Shown: one piece after another, positions 9,384 to 18,272 of the stretch
Layout of the letters: each line of letters begins with the position of its first letter
Numbering within the stretch: position 1 is the first letter of the stretch
Assembly (NCBI RefSeq): GCF_900104355.1
Contig: NZ_FNIY01000004.1
Span: 186,001-250,000 of the forward strand
DNA: 64,000 bases
Direction of reading: 5' to 3'
From: Phyllobacterium sp. OV277
GTDB taxonomy: Bacteria; Pseudomonadota; Alphaproteobacteria; Rhizobiales; Rhizobiaceae
Notes under the pieces: model-generated
Seen by the model: the letters and a program-made list of their open reading frames with translations, nothing else
Told to the model about the DNA's origin: nothing
Database searches by the model: none
Made by a program: the position numbers and the translations under genes

Positions 9384-10871
9384 TCATGGTTTGAAATCCG
9401 CAAAGACGGCGGCCAAACGTTTTGTTCCGATATCGGCCTCGGCATCTGTTAAGGCCGAGAAACCCAATAACAAACCATAATCGGAAGTAGGCGCGATGTG
9501 CATTGGCGAAATCGGCAGTACAGAAACGCCATGGTCGCGTGCGCCACGCGCTAACGCTGTGTCATCATTTTCCGCACGAACGCGCGCCAGAAGATGGACT
9601 CCCTGTTGGGGCGGACTGACTTTTAGATGTTCGAAGAGGCGCTCATGCAACAGTGACACCAACACATCCCGCGACTGCCGGTAGGCATCGCGCAATCGGC
9701 GTAAATGGCTCGAGAAATGTCCTTCAGCCAAAAAGTCAGCGACCACCAATTGTTGAAATGGAGCGGGGAAACGATCAAGAAGTGCGCGCATGCTGCGAAA
9801 CGCCGGAACCAAATCGTCCGGCACCACCAGATAGCCAAGACGAAATCCCGGCAGCAGAGCCTTGCTGAAAGTGCCGACATAGATGACACAGTGGTGCTCA
9901 TCAATTCCTTGCAGGGCGGCAAGTGGCGGCCCGTCATAACGGAACTCGCTGTCGTAATCATCTTCAATGACCCAGGCCCCGGCGGTTGCAGCCCAATCAA
10001 GAAGCGCCAGCCGGCGCGCCATGGGAAGCACCACGCCTGTGGGATATTGATGCGATGGAGTGACATAGACAGCCCGTGGCCTGACAGCGAGTGCTGCGAG
10101 GGCGGAAACGTCAATGCCATTGTCGTCAATCGGTACAGGCGCAAGCGTTGCCCCATGCGCGATCAAGGCATGCCGGGCGGGCGGATAACAAGGGTCCTCC
10201 ACCGCAACGACATCGCCTGGATCAAGTAAAGAACGGATTGCAAGATCGATCGCTTGCTGGGACCCCGCAGTGATGAAGATGCGGTCCGGTACGCAGCGCA
10301 CACCACGCGCGGCGAGAAGATAGGCGGCCACCGCTTCCCGCAACCACGCTTCCCCCTGTGGATTGCGGTAATGGTCCGACAAGGTACCGACATGGCGATG
10401 AGCAATGCGATTGAGGATCGCGCGCGTCTTTTCATCCGGTGGCGTGCGTCCCGTGGCAAACGGGACCTGCGGTGGCGGATCGGGTTGATGAGCCGTCATG
10501 ATGACAGTACGGGCAGCGCGGGAAAGAAGGCGATCACGTTCCGGCCCCGACCATCCCTCTCCACCCGGACGTCCGGAGCGTTCAGGCACATCAGATGAAA
10601 CGAAAGTACCCGAGCCGATGCGGCCGACGGCATAACCTTCGCTCAGGAGTGTTTCATAGGCCTCTATGACCAGGCCACGGGACACACCCCAAAATTGCGC
10701 GCCCGCACGCGACGAGGGAAGCCGTGTCCCGGGCTGCATCACCCCGGTGATGATCACCGCACGCAAAGCAAGATAAAGCTGTCGGACAAGCGGCACGGGA
10801 GACACCCTGTCGATGGCGATAGTAACCAGATGCGCTGTTCCCTCGCGCCGGCGCGAGCCTTCAACTGTCAC
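9384..10871 (-). CDS. MocR/PdxR-type regulator (GntR helix-turn-helix fused to aminotransferase fold)
   Basis: A 495-residue fusion. Residues 15-95 form a GntR winged helix (PLVRQLYLALRAVIITGVMQPGTRLPSSR), followed by a class I aminotransferase-like domain from about residue 130 to the end. The PLP lysine is seen in GTFSKALLPGFRLGYL and the PLP-pocket motif in WVIEDDYDSEFRY. Such proteins sense PLP or amino acids and activate a neighbouring gene. The divergent MFS transporter, 105 bases away, is the likely target. Confidence 0.88.
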   Translation of the reverse strand: MTVEGSRRREGTAHLVTIAIDRVSPVPLVRQLYLALRAVIITGVMQPGTRLPSSRAGAQFWGVSRGLVIEAYETLLSEGYAVGRIGSGTFVSSDVPERSGRPGGEGWSGPERDRLLSRAARTVIMTAHQPDPPPQVPFATGRTPPDEKTRAILNRIAHRHVGTLSDHYRNPQGEAWLREAVAAYLLAARGVRCVPDRIFITAGSQQAIDLAIRSLLDPGDVVAVEDPCYPPARHALIAHGATLAPVPIDDNGIDVSALAALAVRPRAVYVTPSHQYPTGVVLPMARRLALLDWAATAGAWVIEDDYDSEFRYDGPPLAALQGIDEHHCVIYVGTFSKALLPGFRLGYLVVPDDLVPAFRSMRALLDRFPAPFQQLVVADFLAEGHFSSHLRRLRDAYRQSRDVLVSLLHERLFEHLKVSPPQQGVHLLARVRAENDDTALARGARDHGVSVLPISPMHIAPTSDYGLLLGFSALTDAEADIGTKRLAAVFADFKP

Positions 10872-10976
10872 GTTTTATACCCCAAAGTGGTTCCCGAGAG
10901 CGGCTTCAAGTGGTCCTGTTATTGTATGTGGAATGGCAAGATAATCGAACCAATTATTCATTTGAGTCAAGAGATC

Positions 10977-12161
10977 ATGCGCACATCACACGCCAACTGC
11001 CTGTTTATGGGAAGCCTTCTAACTGCCGCTGGCTATGGAGCCACATTCCTCCTTACCGAGCATTTCCGCGCTTTTGGCGGTAGCGAGATCGACACCGGCA
11101 TTACGCTTGGCGGCGCAATGTTCGGCACTTTGATTGGAGTGCCTTTGGTCGGCTGGTTTGCTGGCCGCTTCGGCGCGGCTCGCATGGGAGCACTGGGGGC
11201 GCTGGCTGTCTGTGCCGGGTACCTCGTTCTTGCTTCCTTGAAGACCCTGTCGCCGCTGATCGGTGGAGCTGGCTTTCTCATTGGACTTGGGTGGGGAATA
11301 TTCTATCTCGCTGCACCAATGGCGTTGTCCGAGCGCGTCACAGATACGGAGCGTGGCTTCTGGTTCGCACGCTACGGAGCGTTCCTGATGGCGGGAATTG
11401 GCGGCAGCCCGGTTATTGCAGGCACGCTGACGGGAAGCCTTGGATTTTCCACTCCCGCTGCATTTTGCCTGGTTGCGGCGGCCTGTGTTCTTGCGGCCGT
11501 GCTTCTGTGGGCTTTTGACAGACTGGCCCCAAAAGGCGCTGCCGTTGCACGGGCCTCTTTCAGTGAAGGCTGGGTGCGCAAATTGCCTGATATCGCCCGG
11601 ACGCGAGCCATCTACCCAATCCTGATGGTGGGGCTTGGCGCTTGTGTCTTTAGTGGTATTTTGACGTTTCAGACGTCGCTCGTGCGAGGCACCGGCCTTC
11701 AGGCCAGCACGTTCTTTAGCGTCTACGCCTTAACCGTGGTGGCATCCCGTTTTGTATTGGCACCGGTGGTCAACCGAGCCAATGGTGATCATGTCGCCAT
11801 TGTTCTCCTGTCGTTGATGATCCTCGGCGTGGTGGTAAGCTTCGGATTTCACTATGGCGTCTTGGTCCAGATCACCAGTGCTGTTCTGATTGGCCTTGGT
11901 TATGGCTTGGTTTACGCAGTGATCCAGACACAAGCGGTGAATGATGGTCCCATCGATCAACGTAACGCTGCAATGACGTGGTTTGTAATCGCTTATTTCG
12001 TCGGCATATTCGGATTTCCCCTGTTTGGTGGCTGGATGATCGTCAATTTCGGCACGAATGGCTTACTTGGTGCCATATTGGCGTTCGCGATTGCTGAGTT
12101 GGCCGTGGCGCTGCTGCGCGTACGCCACGGTCTGTACGCTCTGCCGAAGGAAGCCTCATGA
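10977..12161 (+). CDS. MFS transporter, 12 transmembrane segments
   Basis: About 394 residues from the ATG at 10977 (MRTSHANCLFMGSLL), which begins the first membrane helix. The ORF extends 282 bases further upstream, but that extension overlaps the divergent MocR gene and has no membrane character. About twelve hydrophobic segments in two six-helix halves are visible, with an AGRFGAARMG loop between helices 2 and 3 typical of the family. The substrate is unknown. A MocR regulator sits divergently upstream. Confidence 0.82.
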   Translation: MRTSHANCLFMGSLLTAAGYGATFLLTEHFRAFGGSEIDTGITLGGAMFGTLIGVPLVGWFAGRFGAARMGALGALAVCAGYLVLASLKTLSPLIGGAGFLIGLGWGIFYLAAPMALSERVTDTERGFWFARYGAFLMAGIGGSPVIAGTLTGSLGFSTPAAFCLVAAACVLAAVLLWAFDRLAPKGAAVARASFSEGWVRKLPDIARTRAIYPILMVGLGACVFSGILTFQTSLVRGTGLQASTFFSVYALTVVASRFVLAPVVNRANGDHVAIVLLSLMILGVVVSFGFHYGVLVQITSAVLIGLGYGLVYAVIQTQAVNDGPIDQRNAAMTWFVIAYFVGIFGFPLFGGWMIVNFGTNGLLGAILAFAIAELAVALLRVRHGLYALPKEAS

Positions 12162-12322
12162 GCAAGCCGTCGATCACGGATTACCGAGGAGCAGAGAGGG
12201 AACGAACAGCATTGCGTCGGCACCCAAATGATATCAGTGGAAGATGGTCCGACTGTTTGGAACGCGATATCGCCAATCGCCTGCTTGCCACGGATCAGGA
12301 TTGGTCAGATCCGCTTGAATAG
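12158..12322 (+). CDS. Small protein of unknown function (54 residues), coupled to the MFS gene
   Basis: The start ATG overlaps the MFS stop codon as ATGA (12158-12161). The encoded 54-residue product is charged (YRGAERERTALRRHPNDISG) with no signal peptide or membrane segment. It ends at 12322, shortly before a clear hairpin terminator. The coupling and the terminator position support a real gene. I do not recognise the family. Confidence 0.5.
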   Translation: MSKPSITDYRGAERERTALRRHPNDISGRWSDCLERDIANRLLATDQDWSDPLE

Positions 12323-12356
12323 TCACGCTGGCCGCCACCGCCATTTTACCCAATAG

Positions 12357-12377
12357 ATCCCCCTTCTTGGGGGATTT
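12357..12377 (+). terminator. Intrinsic terminator hairpin
   Basis: ATCCCCC (12357-12363) and GGGGGAT (12369-12375) form a perfect 7-base stem with a 5-base loop, followed by TT. It sits between the convergent MFS/small-ORF unit and the SDR gene and may serve both strands. Confidence 0.7.
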
Positions 12378-12379
12378 GC

Positions 12380-13210
12380 CTATTCAGCTTTTTCGAAATC
12401 AGTGCTGCGGGTAACGGTTTCCCAAGCATCGATCTCATCGGCAATCTGATCCAGTTTGCTGCGTGCACGGCGCAGCGCGTCGCTGCCAAGCAGCAAATGA
12501 AGAGGCGGCTTATCGGAGCGAACCAGGGCGATGATCGCTTGCGCCGCGAGATCCGGATTGCCCAGCTGTCGACCTGCAGCGGTATCGAAGGCGGTAGAAC
12601 TCCGTCCGATGGTCTCAGCGTAGGCAGCATCTTCAGCGTCACTTTTGCGTATCGAGTGAGACGAAAGGAAATCCGTCCGGAATGCACCTGGGGCAACCGC
12701 TGTTACTTTGATTCCAAGTGGTGCAACTTCCAAAGCCAATCCTGATGAAAGCCCTTCAAGCGCGTATTTGGCGGCAGCATAGACTGCCGATCCGGTGGTT
12801 GGCGCGCGCCCGGCGATCGACGTGACATTGATAATGTGACCGTGGCCTTGTGTGCGAAGGTAAGGCAATGCCGCTCGAATGATCTGGAATGGCGCAAAGA
12901 CATCGACAGCAAACAGCCGCTCGACATCTGCATCTGACGCTTTCTCCAATGCACCAAGCAACCCGTATCCGGCATTGTTTACGATGACATCGATCTGGCC
13001 CGCTATCTCGAACGCCTTCATTACGCTGGCCGCCGCCGCGTTGCCATCGACCAGATCAACATTCAAGATATGCAAGGTGCCGCGATCATGATCAAGTTGG
13101 AATTGCCCAGCTCGAACTGTCCCAATCACAGTGTCCCCTTCTGCCAGTGCTGCCGAGGCGAGTGCCTTGCCAAGACCACGCGAAATCCCTGTGATAAACC
13201 AAGTTGTCAT
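12380..13210 (-). CDS. Short-chain dehydrogenase/reductase (SDR)
   Basis: A 276-residue SDR from the ATG at 13210, with GAGGATAG upstream. A longer ORF start at 13273 adds 21 residues that do not belong to the fold. It has the cofactor motif TGISRGLG (residues 7-14), VNNAGYG, the Ser of NVTSIAGRAP and the catalytic YAAAKYA. The TGISRGLGKALA start resembles classical NADP-type reductases that act on unknown carbonyl substrates. It is divergent from a LysR gene that probably regulates it. Confidence 0.85.
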   Translation of the reverse strand: MTTWFITGISRGLGKALASAALAEGDTVIGTVRAGQFQLDHDRGTLHILNVDLVDGNAAAASVMKAFEIAGQIDVIVNNAGYGLLGALEKASDADVERLFAVDVFAPFQIIRAALPYLRTQGHGHIINVTSIAGRAPTTGSAVYAAAKYALEGLSSGLALEVAPLGIKVTAVAPGAFRTDFLSSHSIRKSDAEDAAYAETIGRSSTAFDTAAGRQLGNPDLAAQAIIALVRSDKPPLHLLLGSDALRRARSKLDQIADEIDAWETVTRSTDFEKAE

Positions 13211-13324
13211 TTTTCTATCCTCTTCAATGAACCAAAGAGAAAATGACAGAAAGGCCTTGTATTTATAATACATTCAAAAATTATAGAACTTGTTAGTTGA
13301 TCTAAGCAATATATAGTGCCCAGA

Positions 13325-14230
13325 ATGGATAGCTTGCTCGCCGCTCATGACTACAACCAGCTTCGCGCCTTTATTGCCGTAGCTGAATTTCTAAGCTTCA
13401 CCCGAGCTGCCGATAGCCTCGGCGTTTCCCCTTCAGCTTTAAGCCAGATGGTGCGAAGTCTAGAGGAACGGTTGGAGATGCGCCTCCTCCACCGGACGAC
13501 ACGAAATGTGTCACTGACGGAGGCTGGTGAAAATTTGCTTCAACGGGTGAAGCCCGCGGCATTCGAACTTGGAAGCGCTGTCGCGCAGGCCCGTCGCTCA
13601 GGAGAAAATCCTGCTGGAACGGTAAAGGTACATTCGTTTCGATCTGCGGCCCGAAAGCATATCGAACCCATTCTTGCCAGCTTCACCGAACGCTACCCTG
13701 AGGTGCTGCTCGATATTACGCTTGATGATGAAGTGATTGATATCGTTGCAGGAGGCTTCGATGTGGGCCTGCGTATAGGAGAGGTGATCGAGCGCGACAT
13801 GATTGCCGTTCGTCTGGGATCAGAACTCCGGCAGGTGGTGGTGGCGACACCTGATTATCTCGCCCGTCATGGATATCCGGAGCACCCACGAGACCTCGTT
13901 CGCCATCGCTGCATACGCTGGCGCTGGCCGGGCCGGGCGACACCGTATGCCTGGGAATTCTTCGAGAATGAAAACTGGTTCAGTGTCTCTGTCGAAGGTC
14001 CGTTGATTTTCAGTGATAAGGAAATGGCGCTGACCGCAACGCTCAAAGGAATCGGGATCGGATTTCCAATCGAAGACACGGTTGAAGACCACCTCGCTAG
14101 CGGAAGGCTCATCAGCCTTCTCGATCCATGGTGTGCTCCGTTTCCCGGACTGTTTTTATGCTATCCCAAGCAGCGCCATATGGCACCCGCCCTGCGGGTT
14201 TTCATCGATGCCCTGCGAGCCGGTGCCTGA
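13325..14230 (+). CDS. LysR-family transcriptional regulator
   Basis: About 301 residues from the ATG at 13325; a GTG at 13316 is an alternative start. The helix-turn-helix lies at residues 10-68 (LRAFIAVAEFLSFTRAADSLGVSPSALSQMVRSLE) with the RTTRNVSLTEAG segment of the CrgA/PA-type subgroup, then the effector domain. It is divergent from the SDR gene at 13210, with about 110 bases between them. It is a typical local regulator of that reductase. Confidence 0.85.
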   Translation: MDSLLAAHDYNQLRAFIAVAEFLSFTRAADSLGVSPSALSQMVRSLEERLEMRLLHRTTRNVSLTEAGENLLQRVKPAAFELGSAVAQARRSGENPAGTVKVHSFRSAARKHIEPILASFTERYPEVLLDITLDDEVIDIVAGGFDVGLRIGEVIERDMIAVRLGSELRQVVVATPDYLARHGYPEHPRDLVRHRCIRWRWPGRATPYAWEFFENENWFSVSVEGPLIFSDKEMALTATLKGIGIGFPIEDTVEDHLASGRLISLLDPWCAPFPGLFLCYPKQRHMAPALRVFIDALRAGA

Positions 14231-14307
14231 ATGCTCGTTCTCTGACGTCAATCTGCGTCAATTCAGGTCATCTATCCGTCTTGGAATCCTCCCTCCAGAT
14301 TGCAGAT

Positions 14308-14503
14308 TCATGTCTTATGGGATGATCTGCTCCCCCAGACGTTCGCGCACATGGAGCGCAGAGCCATTTCTTCCGGTTGCGGACGCCAGTTCAGGCCGTT
14401 CCAGTGTGTGCTCGCGCCGCCAATGCCAATACCTGGCAGAAAGGAGCCGAAGCTGCGATAGGGGGCAACGCAACCTCGTTATCATTTCGCCGTACTGTCC
14501 TGA
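14308..14503 (-). pseudogene. Remnant of gluconate 2-dehydrogenase flavoprotein (GMC oxidoreductase) subunit
   Basis: Read on the reverse strand, this stretch encodes SFGSFLPGIGIGGASTHWNG and then LNWRPQPEEMALRS. This matches the conserved GxGGxxxHWNG region of the large GMC-type subunit of membrane gluconate dehydrogenases. The FAD-binding N-terminus is missing, the catalytic half is gone, and a one-base shift separates VALP from YRSFGSF in a run of C's. Only about 65 codons of a gene near 590 codons remain, so it cannot be functional. It directly follows the subunit 3 pseudogene. Confidence 0.8.
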
Positions 14504-14513
14504 CGTGCCATTT

Positions 14514-15205
14514 TTATGCCCTCTCCCCCTTGATCGAAACAGAACCGAGTGGATAGCGAACATTGTATCGTTCAACCCATTCTTTATAGCTGCTACGAGC
14601 ACCCGGAAAGCATATATAGCTCCATGCCTGCATGCTGTGGTTGCCGCCATGCATCGGATTGGCGAAGTAGCCTTCTCTGGTGGTTTGCAGAAGAACAGTG
14701 AAGAAATCTCGCAGCTCCGGCTGCAGACCGACCTCTCCTTTTTGCAAAGTGGTCAGCGCTGCGTCTTGCTGTTCTGCCGAGAGAGCGGCAAAGGCCGCGC
14801 GCTGTATTTCTGTTCATACCAAGCATTGAAGGCCGGAATGCCCTGGCGATAGATTTGCGCAGGATTGAGCGGGGTTTGCCGGGTCGGCGGACGGGTCGTG
14901 AGGACCGAGCATTTACCAGTCGTCAGTCCTGCCATAGTCGCCGGTGATCTGAAGATCGATAAATACGGGAACTCGGGTTTCGATGGCCCCCGGGGACCTT
15001 CATCCTCCGACGGGATCAGTCTGGCTGTCGCAGCAAGAATAAAGGCCCACTCAATATCACTAAAATGTTGACGTTCTTATTGCTCAAGCGAAACCGCCGG
15101 TATTTTTGGTTCTGCTTTGGCTGAGACAGCTAGGCCTGAAAGCATGACACTTACCGCGGAGAATTTCAGGAAACAGCGGCTCGCATATCCAGAAAGATCA
15201 GCCAT
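14514..15205 (-). pseudogene. Disrupted gluconate 2-dehydrogenase subunit 3 gene
   Basis: About 230 codons in the right order but broken. The start ATG (15205) leads a Tat-like leader with the twin Arg degraded (SRCFLKFSAVSVM). A TAA stop at codon 43 precedes HFSDIEWAFILAATARLIP. A frame change in a C/G run separates DEGP from GAIETRVPVFIDLQITGDYG. A TAA follows TDDW, where the family has WYM. A further shift precedes LNPAQIYRQGI, and another near 14805 separates NAWYEQKYSA from FAALSAEQQDAALTTLQKG. The C-terminus EGYFANPMHGGN...FPGAR is intact. At least two stops and three shifts rule out a single sequencing error. Confidence 0.85.
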
Positions 15206-15537
15206 TGTCGTTTCCTGCCAATTAGGTGGTAAGACAGTTTGATGTACTTCCGAAAGAAGTCACAATGCGCAAATGACGAGCGCACTTTGATACACATCTG
15301 ACAAGAAGAGTTCAAATATCTTGTGCTCTAGTTTCGCAAAACCCACTATCGCAGGCGTGAAAGCTAATGCCTCCGTTCCGTCACAACCGATAGTCAGTCA
15401 TTTATCCCGCATAGAAATTCCGGCAGATATGACATCTCCCATGTTCACGGTCGTCATTTTGATCAGACTGCTTAGGGATAATGCAAAGCTGAAGATGCTC
15501 AGTTTTCCTGCTGTCGTATAAAAAGGAAACCACGAAG
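15206..15537. other. Intergenic region without recognised genes
   Basis: 332 bases lie between the decayed dehydrogenase locus (reverse) and the secreted-protein gene (forward). I find no convincing ORF, hairpin terminator or repeat. It should hold the promoter of the gene at 15538; AAAAGGAAA just before that start is its ribosome site. Confidence 0.5.
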
Positions 15538-17370
15538 ATGTATAACGGGATGTCGCGCGGCATAGCGAAGATGATTTTGGGTTTATTTCTCGGCCTGGCG
15601 GCTCATTCTGCCATGGCTCAAGAAGTGGTGACCATTCCTTCCTACACGCCGACTATTGGTGCCATCAGCACATTCCGAACAGAAAAGAGCATTGAAACGG
15701 ATATGTCTATCTGGCTGGAAAAGCCAAGCAGCATCATGCGCGGTGACTTTCTCCAGCAAATGATGGTTGTATCCAAGGATGAGCAAGCGGTGCGCATGCG
15801 CTGGTCGTTGAGTTCTGATGTCCCTGCAAAGGCAACGGGAAATTATGATCTCAATTCACAATACAAGACCACACTGGACCTTTATGGTGTTGAGCAACTG
15901 GAATTTGAGACAGATTTGAATGGATTCCCGTTTTCTTTGATCGGATTCGATTCTATTCGACAGAATATGCAAGACAAGATCGCAAGTTCTTTTGGCAATA
16001 GGCCAGTGCCTGAAGGGTCCGTACTATCAAGCCTTGTTAAAAAACTGGATAATAATCCCTCGGTTCTGACTGATATTCTTGTGCCCGAGGCTGGGCTTTT
16101 GGCACGTGGCCAGTGGTATAAGAGCGCGTCACTCAAGGTGGGGGATCAATGGCAGGCATCTCGCGATGACGACATCAATGGAACCGCTGTCAATATTGTC
16201 ACAACATCGTTGCTCGAAAGTGTCGATCACTCAACTCAGACGGCCGTTATCACGTGGGACGAAATATCCGATAAGGAAGCGCTAACAAAGGCATCTCAGC
16301 CGGGAATTGATGCGATGATTGCAGCATCGAAGGAGCGTGCAGCAAAACTGACCACTGATCAACTAGCTGTCATCAAGAGCGCCAGCAGTCGCCGCCTCGG
16401 TCGTTCCGTGGTTTCGTTGGTTGATGGTTCTACAATAGAGGTGACTGAAACGCTGACTACTCAGCTGGGTGGTCTCAAAACCACCACTGTAACGCATGTC
16501 AAACGTGAAGATGGCATATCGTCTGACTTGGCAGCTAAAAGCCCGCGTAATCCGGTATCTGGTGCAATTCAGCCGGTATCACCAAATTGGCAAAACGCTT
16601 CCAATCTTGAACAAACGCTCAAAGAGCTGAAGAGCAATGATAAAGACACCCAAGGAAAGCAGGCCGGCGTTGAACAACTGCTCGGTAGCGCAACCGTCCC
16701 CGCAAAACCCGATAAAATACTGCTGACAACCCTTCCAGAGAAAGTGAAGTATTCCGAGCCGGTGGCACTCAAAATATCGAGCGCGGCGGTAATGAAATCA
16801 CCGATCTCTTATGGATATGAGCTGAAAATCATCCTTCAACCAGAGAGTAGCGCTTTATTTGGCGCTTTCACAAAAGCTGCAATCGGACAGAAAACACAAT
16901 TGCGGATTGATGGCGAGACAATTTCGGAGCCGGTGGTGATGTCACCTATCGTGGACGGGACAGTACAGATTTCGGGTGACGACAAAGACACGCTGGATGC
17001 CATGGCACGTCACTTATTATCGCCTGACGCTCATATTGAGGTACAAGCGATACCAGAGGCGCTTCCACTTCAGGTGGAAAATGCAACGGCGTCAAAGCTC
17101 GATTCCGGTGGTGTGGCGGTGAATATCGTTCTCACTCCACAAAGTGCCGCGCTTTACAAAGATTTTACAAGGCAAGCGGTCGGTCGGGCAATCGAACTGC
17201 GCGTTAATTCCCAGGTGATGGGCTCAATGGTCCTGAAAGACGAAAACGCCACCGGAAAAATCCAATTGACGGACGGTTCCAGCACACAGGAGCAATCCGA
17301 ATATTTTGCCAGTTTGCTTCCTGATGCCACTGTCGAAGTAATCGTCATCATCAAGCCCCCCACCCAATAA
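15538..17370 (+). CDS. Large secreted protein with two C-terminal SecD-like periplasmic domains, function unknown
   Basis: A 610-residue protein with a Sec signal peptide (residues 1-27, cleavage after AMA) and no membrane anchor. Residues 30-330 are a beta-rich region I do not recognise. Residues 335-390 are polar and rich in K, Q and N. Residues 392-509 and 510-610 are two related units, each with a strand-ILxPxSxxLxxxFTxxAxGxxxxLRxxxxxxxxPV pattern and then DGxxQISG...LDAMARHLL or the equivalent. This pattern resembles the P1-head region of SecD, although no SecD membrane part exists here. The gene stands alone between the decayed locus and the convergent fhc operon. The start is ATG 15538, with a second ATG at 15550. 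Confidence 0.6.
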   Translation: MYNGMSRGIAKMILGLFLGLAAHSAMAQEVVTIPSYTPTIGAISTFRTEKSIETDMSIWLEKPSSIMRGDFLQQMMVVSKDEQAVRMRWSLSSDVPAKATGNYDLNSQYKTTLDLYGVEQLEFETDLNGFPFSLIGFDSIRQNMQDKIASSFGNRPVPEGSVLSSLVKKLDNNPSVLTDILVPEAGLLARGQWYKSASLKVGDQWQASRDDDINGTAVNIVTTSLLESVDHSTQTAVITWDEISDKEALTKASQPGIDAMIAASKERAAKLTTDQLAVIKSASSRRLGRSVVSLVDGSTIEVTETLTTQLGGLKTTTVTHVKREDGISSDLAAKSPRNPVSGAIQPVSPNWQNASNLEQTLKELKSNDKDTQGKQAGVEQLLGSATVPAKPDKILLTTLPEKVKYSEPVALKISSAAVMKSPISYGYELKIILQPESSALFGAFTKAAIGQKTQLRIDGETISEPVVMSPIVDGTVQISGDDKDTLDAMARHLLSPDAHIEVQAIPEALPLQVENATASKLDSGGVAVNIVLTPQSAALYKDFTRQAVGRAIELRVNSQVMGSMVLKDENATGKIQLTDGSSTQEQSEYFASLLPDATVEVIVIIKPPTQ

Positions 17371-17441
17371 GGGCTTATTTGCAAAAGTAAGCACTATCTG
17401 ATCTGCGGCGCCTTTAGCGGGATAAGCACCGCACGCTATCG

Positions 17442-18272
17442 TCAATCACTGCGTAATCGATCGCGTTGTCGAAACAATATTTCACCTTTGCCTGATACAG
17501 CGTTGTCGCCACCATATTTTCCCGGCTTCGGGCCGAGCAGCGGCTTGTTCACAATGTTCTCATCCATAAGAAAACGATCAAACAGACTAGAAAAGGCAAT
17601 ATCGGGTTCGCCACATGGCATAAAAGTCGGCGACGGATTTTCCGGCCGCCGATCAAACAGCAACGAGCCGCGTTTCATGAGGTAACCCGGCATAGCACCG
17701 GTACGGCCGCAGACCACAATCGTTCCGGCAATCATGCGATACCCCGCATAATCGCCACAACCCTTCAATGCAGCAATAACACCGCGACGCAGACGATCTC
17801 CTGTATAATCTCCGGCCTTGCCGCGAACGATCAATATGCCGCCTTCCATGCCGGTCATTTCGCCTGCCAGCGGTCCACCCAGATAGTTTCCGGCATTCCC
17901 TTTGATCTCCAGCCGTCCGCCAGCCATACACGATCCCGTGTGGTCACCGGCGCTGCCTTCAATATACAATGATCCACCGGATATTCGCCTGCCGGCCTGG
18001 TCACCGACGTCACCGATGATACGCATTGATCCGGAGTTCAATCCTGTTCCGACTTTATCGAAACGCGCGCTGCCGCCTTCGAAAACAATGTTGTTTACAT
18101 CTTTGCCAGCGACCTTGAACACATCACCAACGGAGGCTGGATTGCGGCTCGTTCCAATACGCAGCCTGGAGACCTGGACCTCCGATAATCCGGCCAGAGC
18201 GACGGGCGTTAATCCGGATAAATCCAAACGCTCGTCAGGTTGGTCAATCAGTGTGAACGTCAACGCTTTCAT
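17442..18272 (-). CDS. fhcC: FhcC, formyltransferase/hydrolase complex subunit C
   Basis: A 276-residue homologue of formylmethanofuran dehydrogenase subunit C. The middle is a beta-helix built from repeated GGxxxIxGxAGDxxG units (GGSLYIEGSAGDHTG, GGRLEIKGNAGNYLG, GGILIVRGKAGDYTG). In methylotrophs this subunit belongs to the cytoplasmic Fhc complex, which moves the formyl group from H4MPT to a methanofuran analogue and hydrolyses it to formate. It is last in fhcBADC and overlaps fhcD by 4 bases. Confidence 0.94.
   Translation of the reverse strand: MKALTFTLIDQPDERLDLSGLTPVALAGLSEVQVSRLRIGTSRNPASVGDVFKVAGKDVNNIVFEGGSARFDKVGTGLNSGSMRIIGDVGDQAGRRISGGSLYIEGSAGDHTGSCMAGGRLEIKGNAGNYLGGPLAGEMTGMEGGILIVRGKAGDYTGDRLRRGVIAALKGCGDYAGYRMIAGTIVVCGRTGAMPGYLMKRGSLLFDRRPENPSPTFMPCGEPDIAFSSLFDRFLMDENIVNKPLLGPKPGKYGGDNAVSGKGEILFRQRDRLRSD

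Noticed and set aside
14082-14852. Forward ORF of 256 codons over the decayed dehydrogenase region
   Set aside because: It is antisense to a recognisable, though broken, gluconate dehydrogenase sequence and starts within the LysR gene; the translation has no family character.
17375-17400. Possible terminator GCTTA...TAAGC after the secreted-protein gene
   Set aside because: The stem is only 5 bases with a 10-base loop and no T-run; too weak to call.
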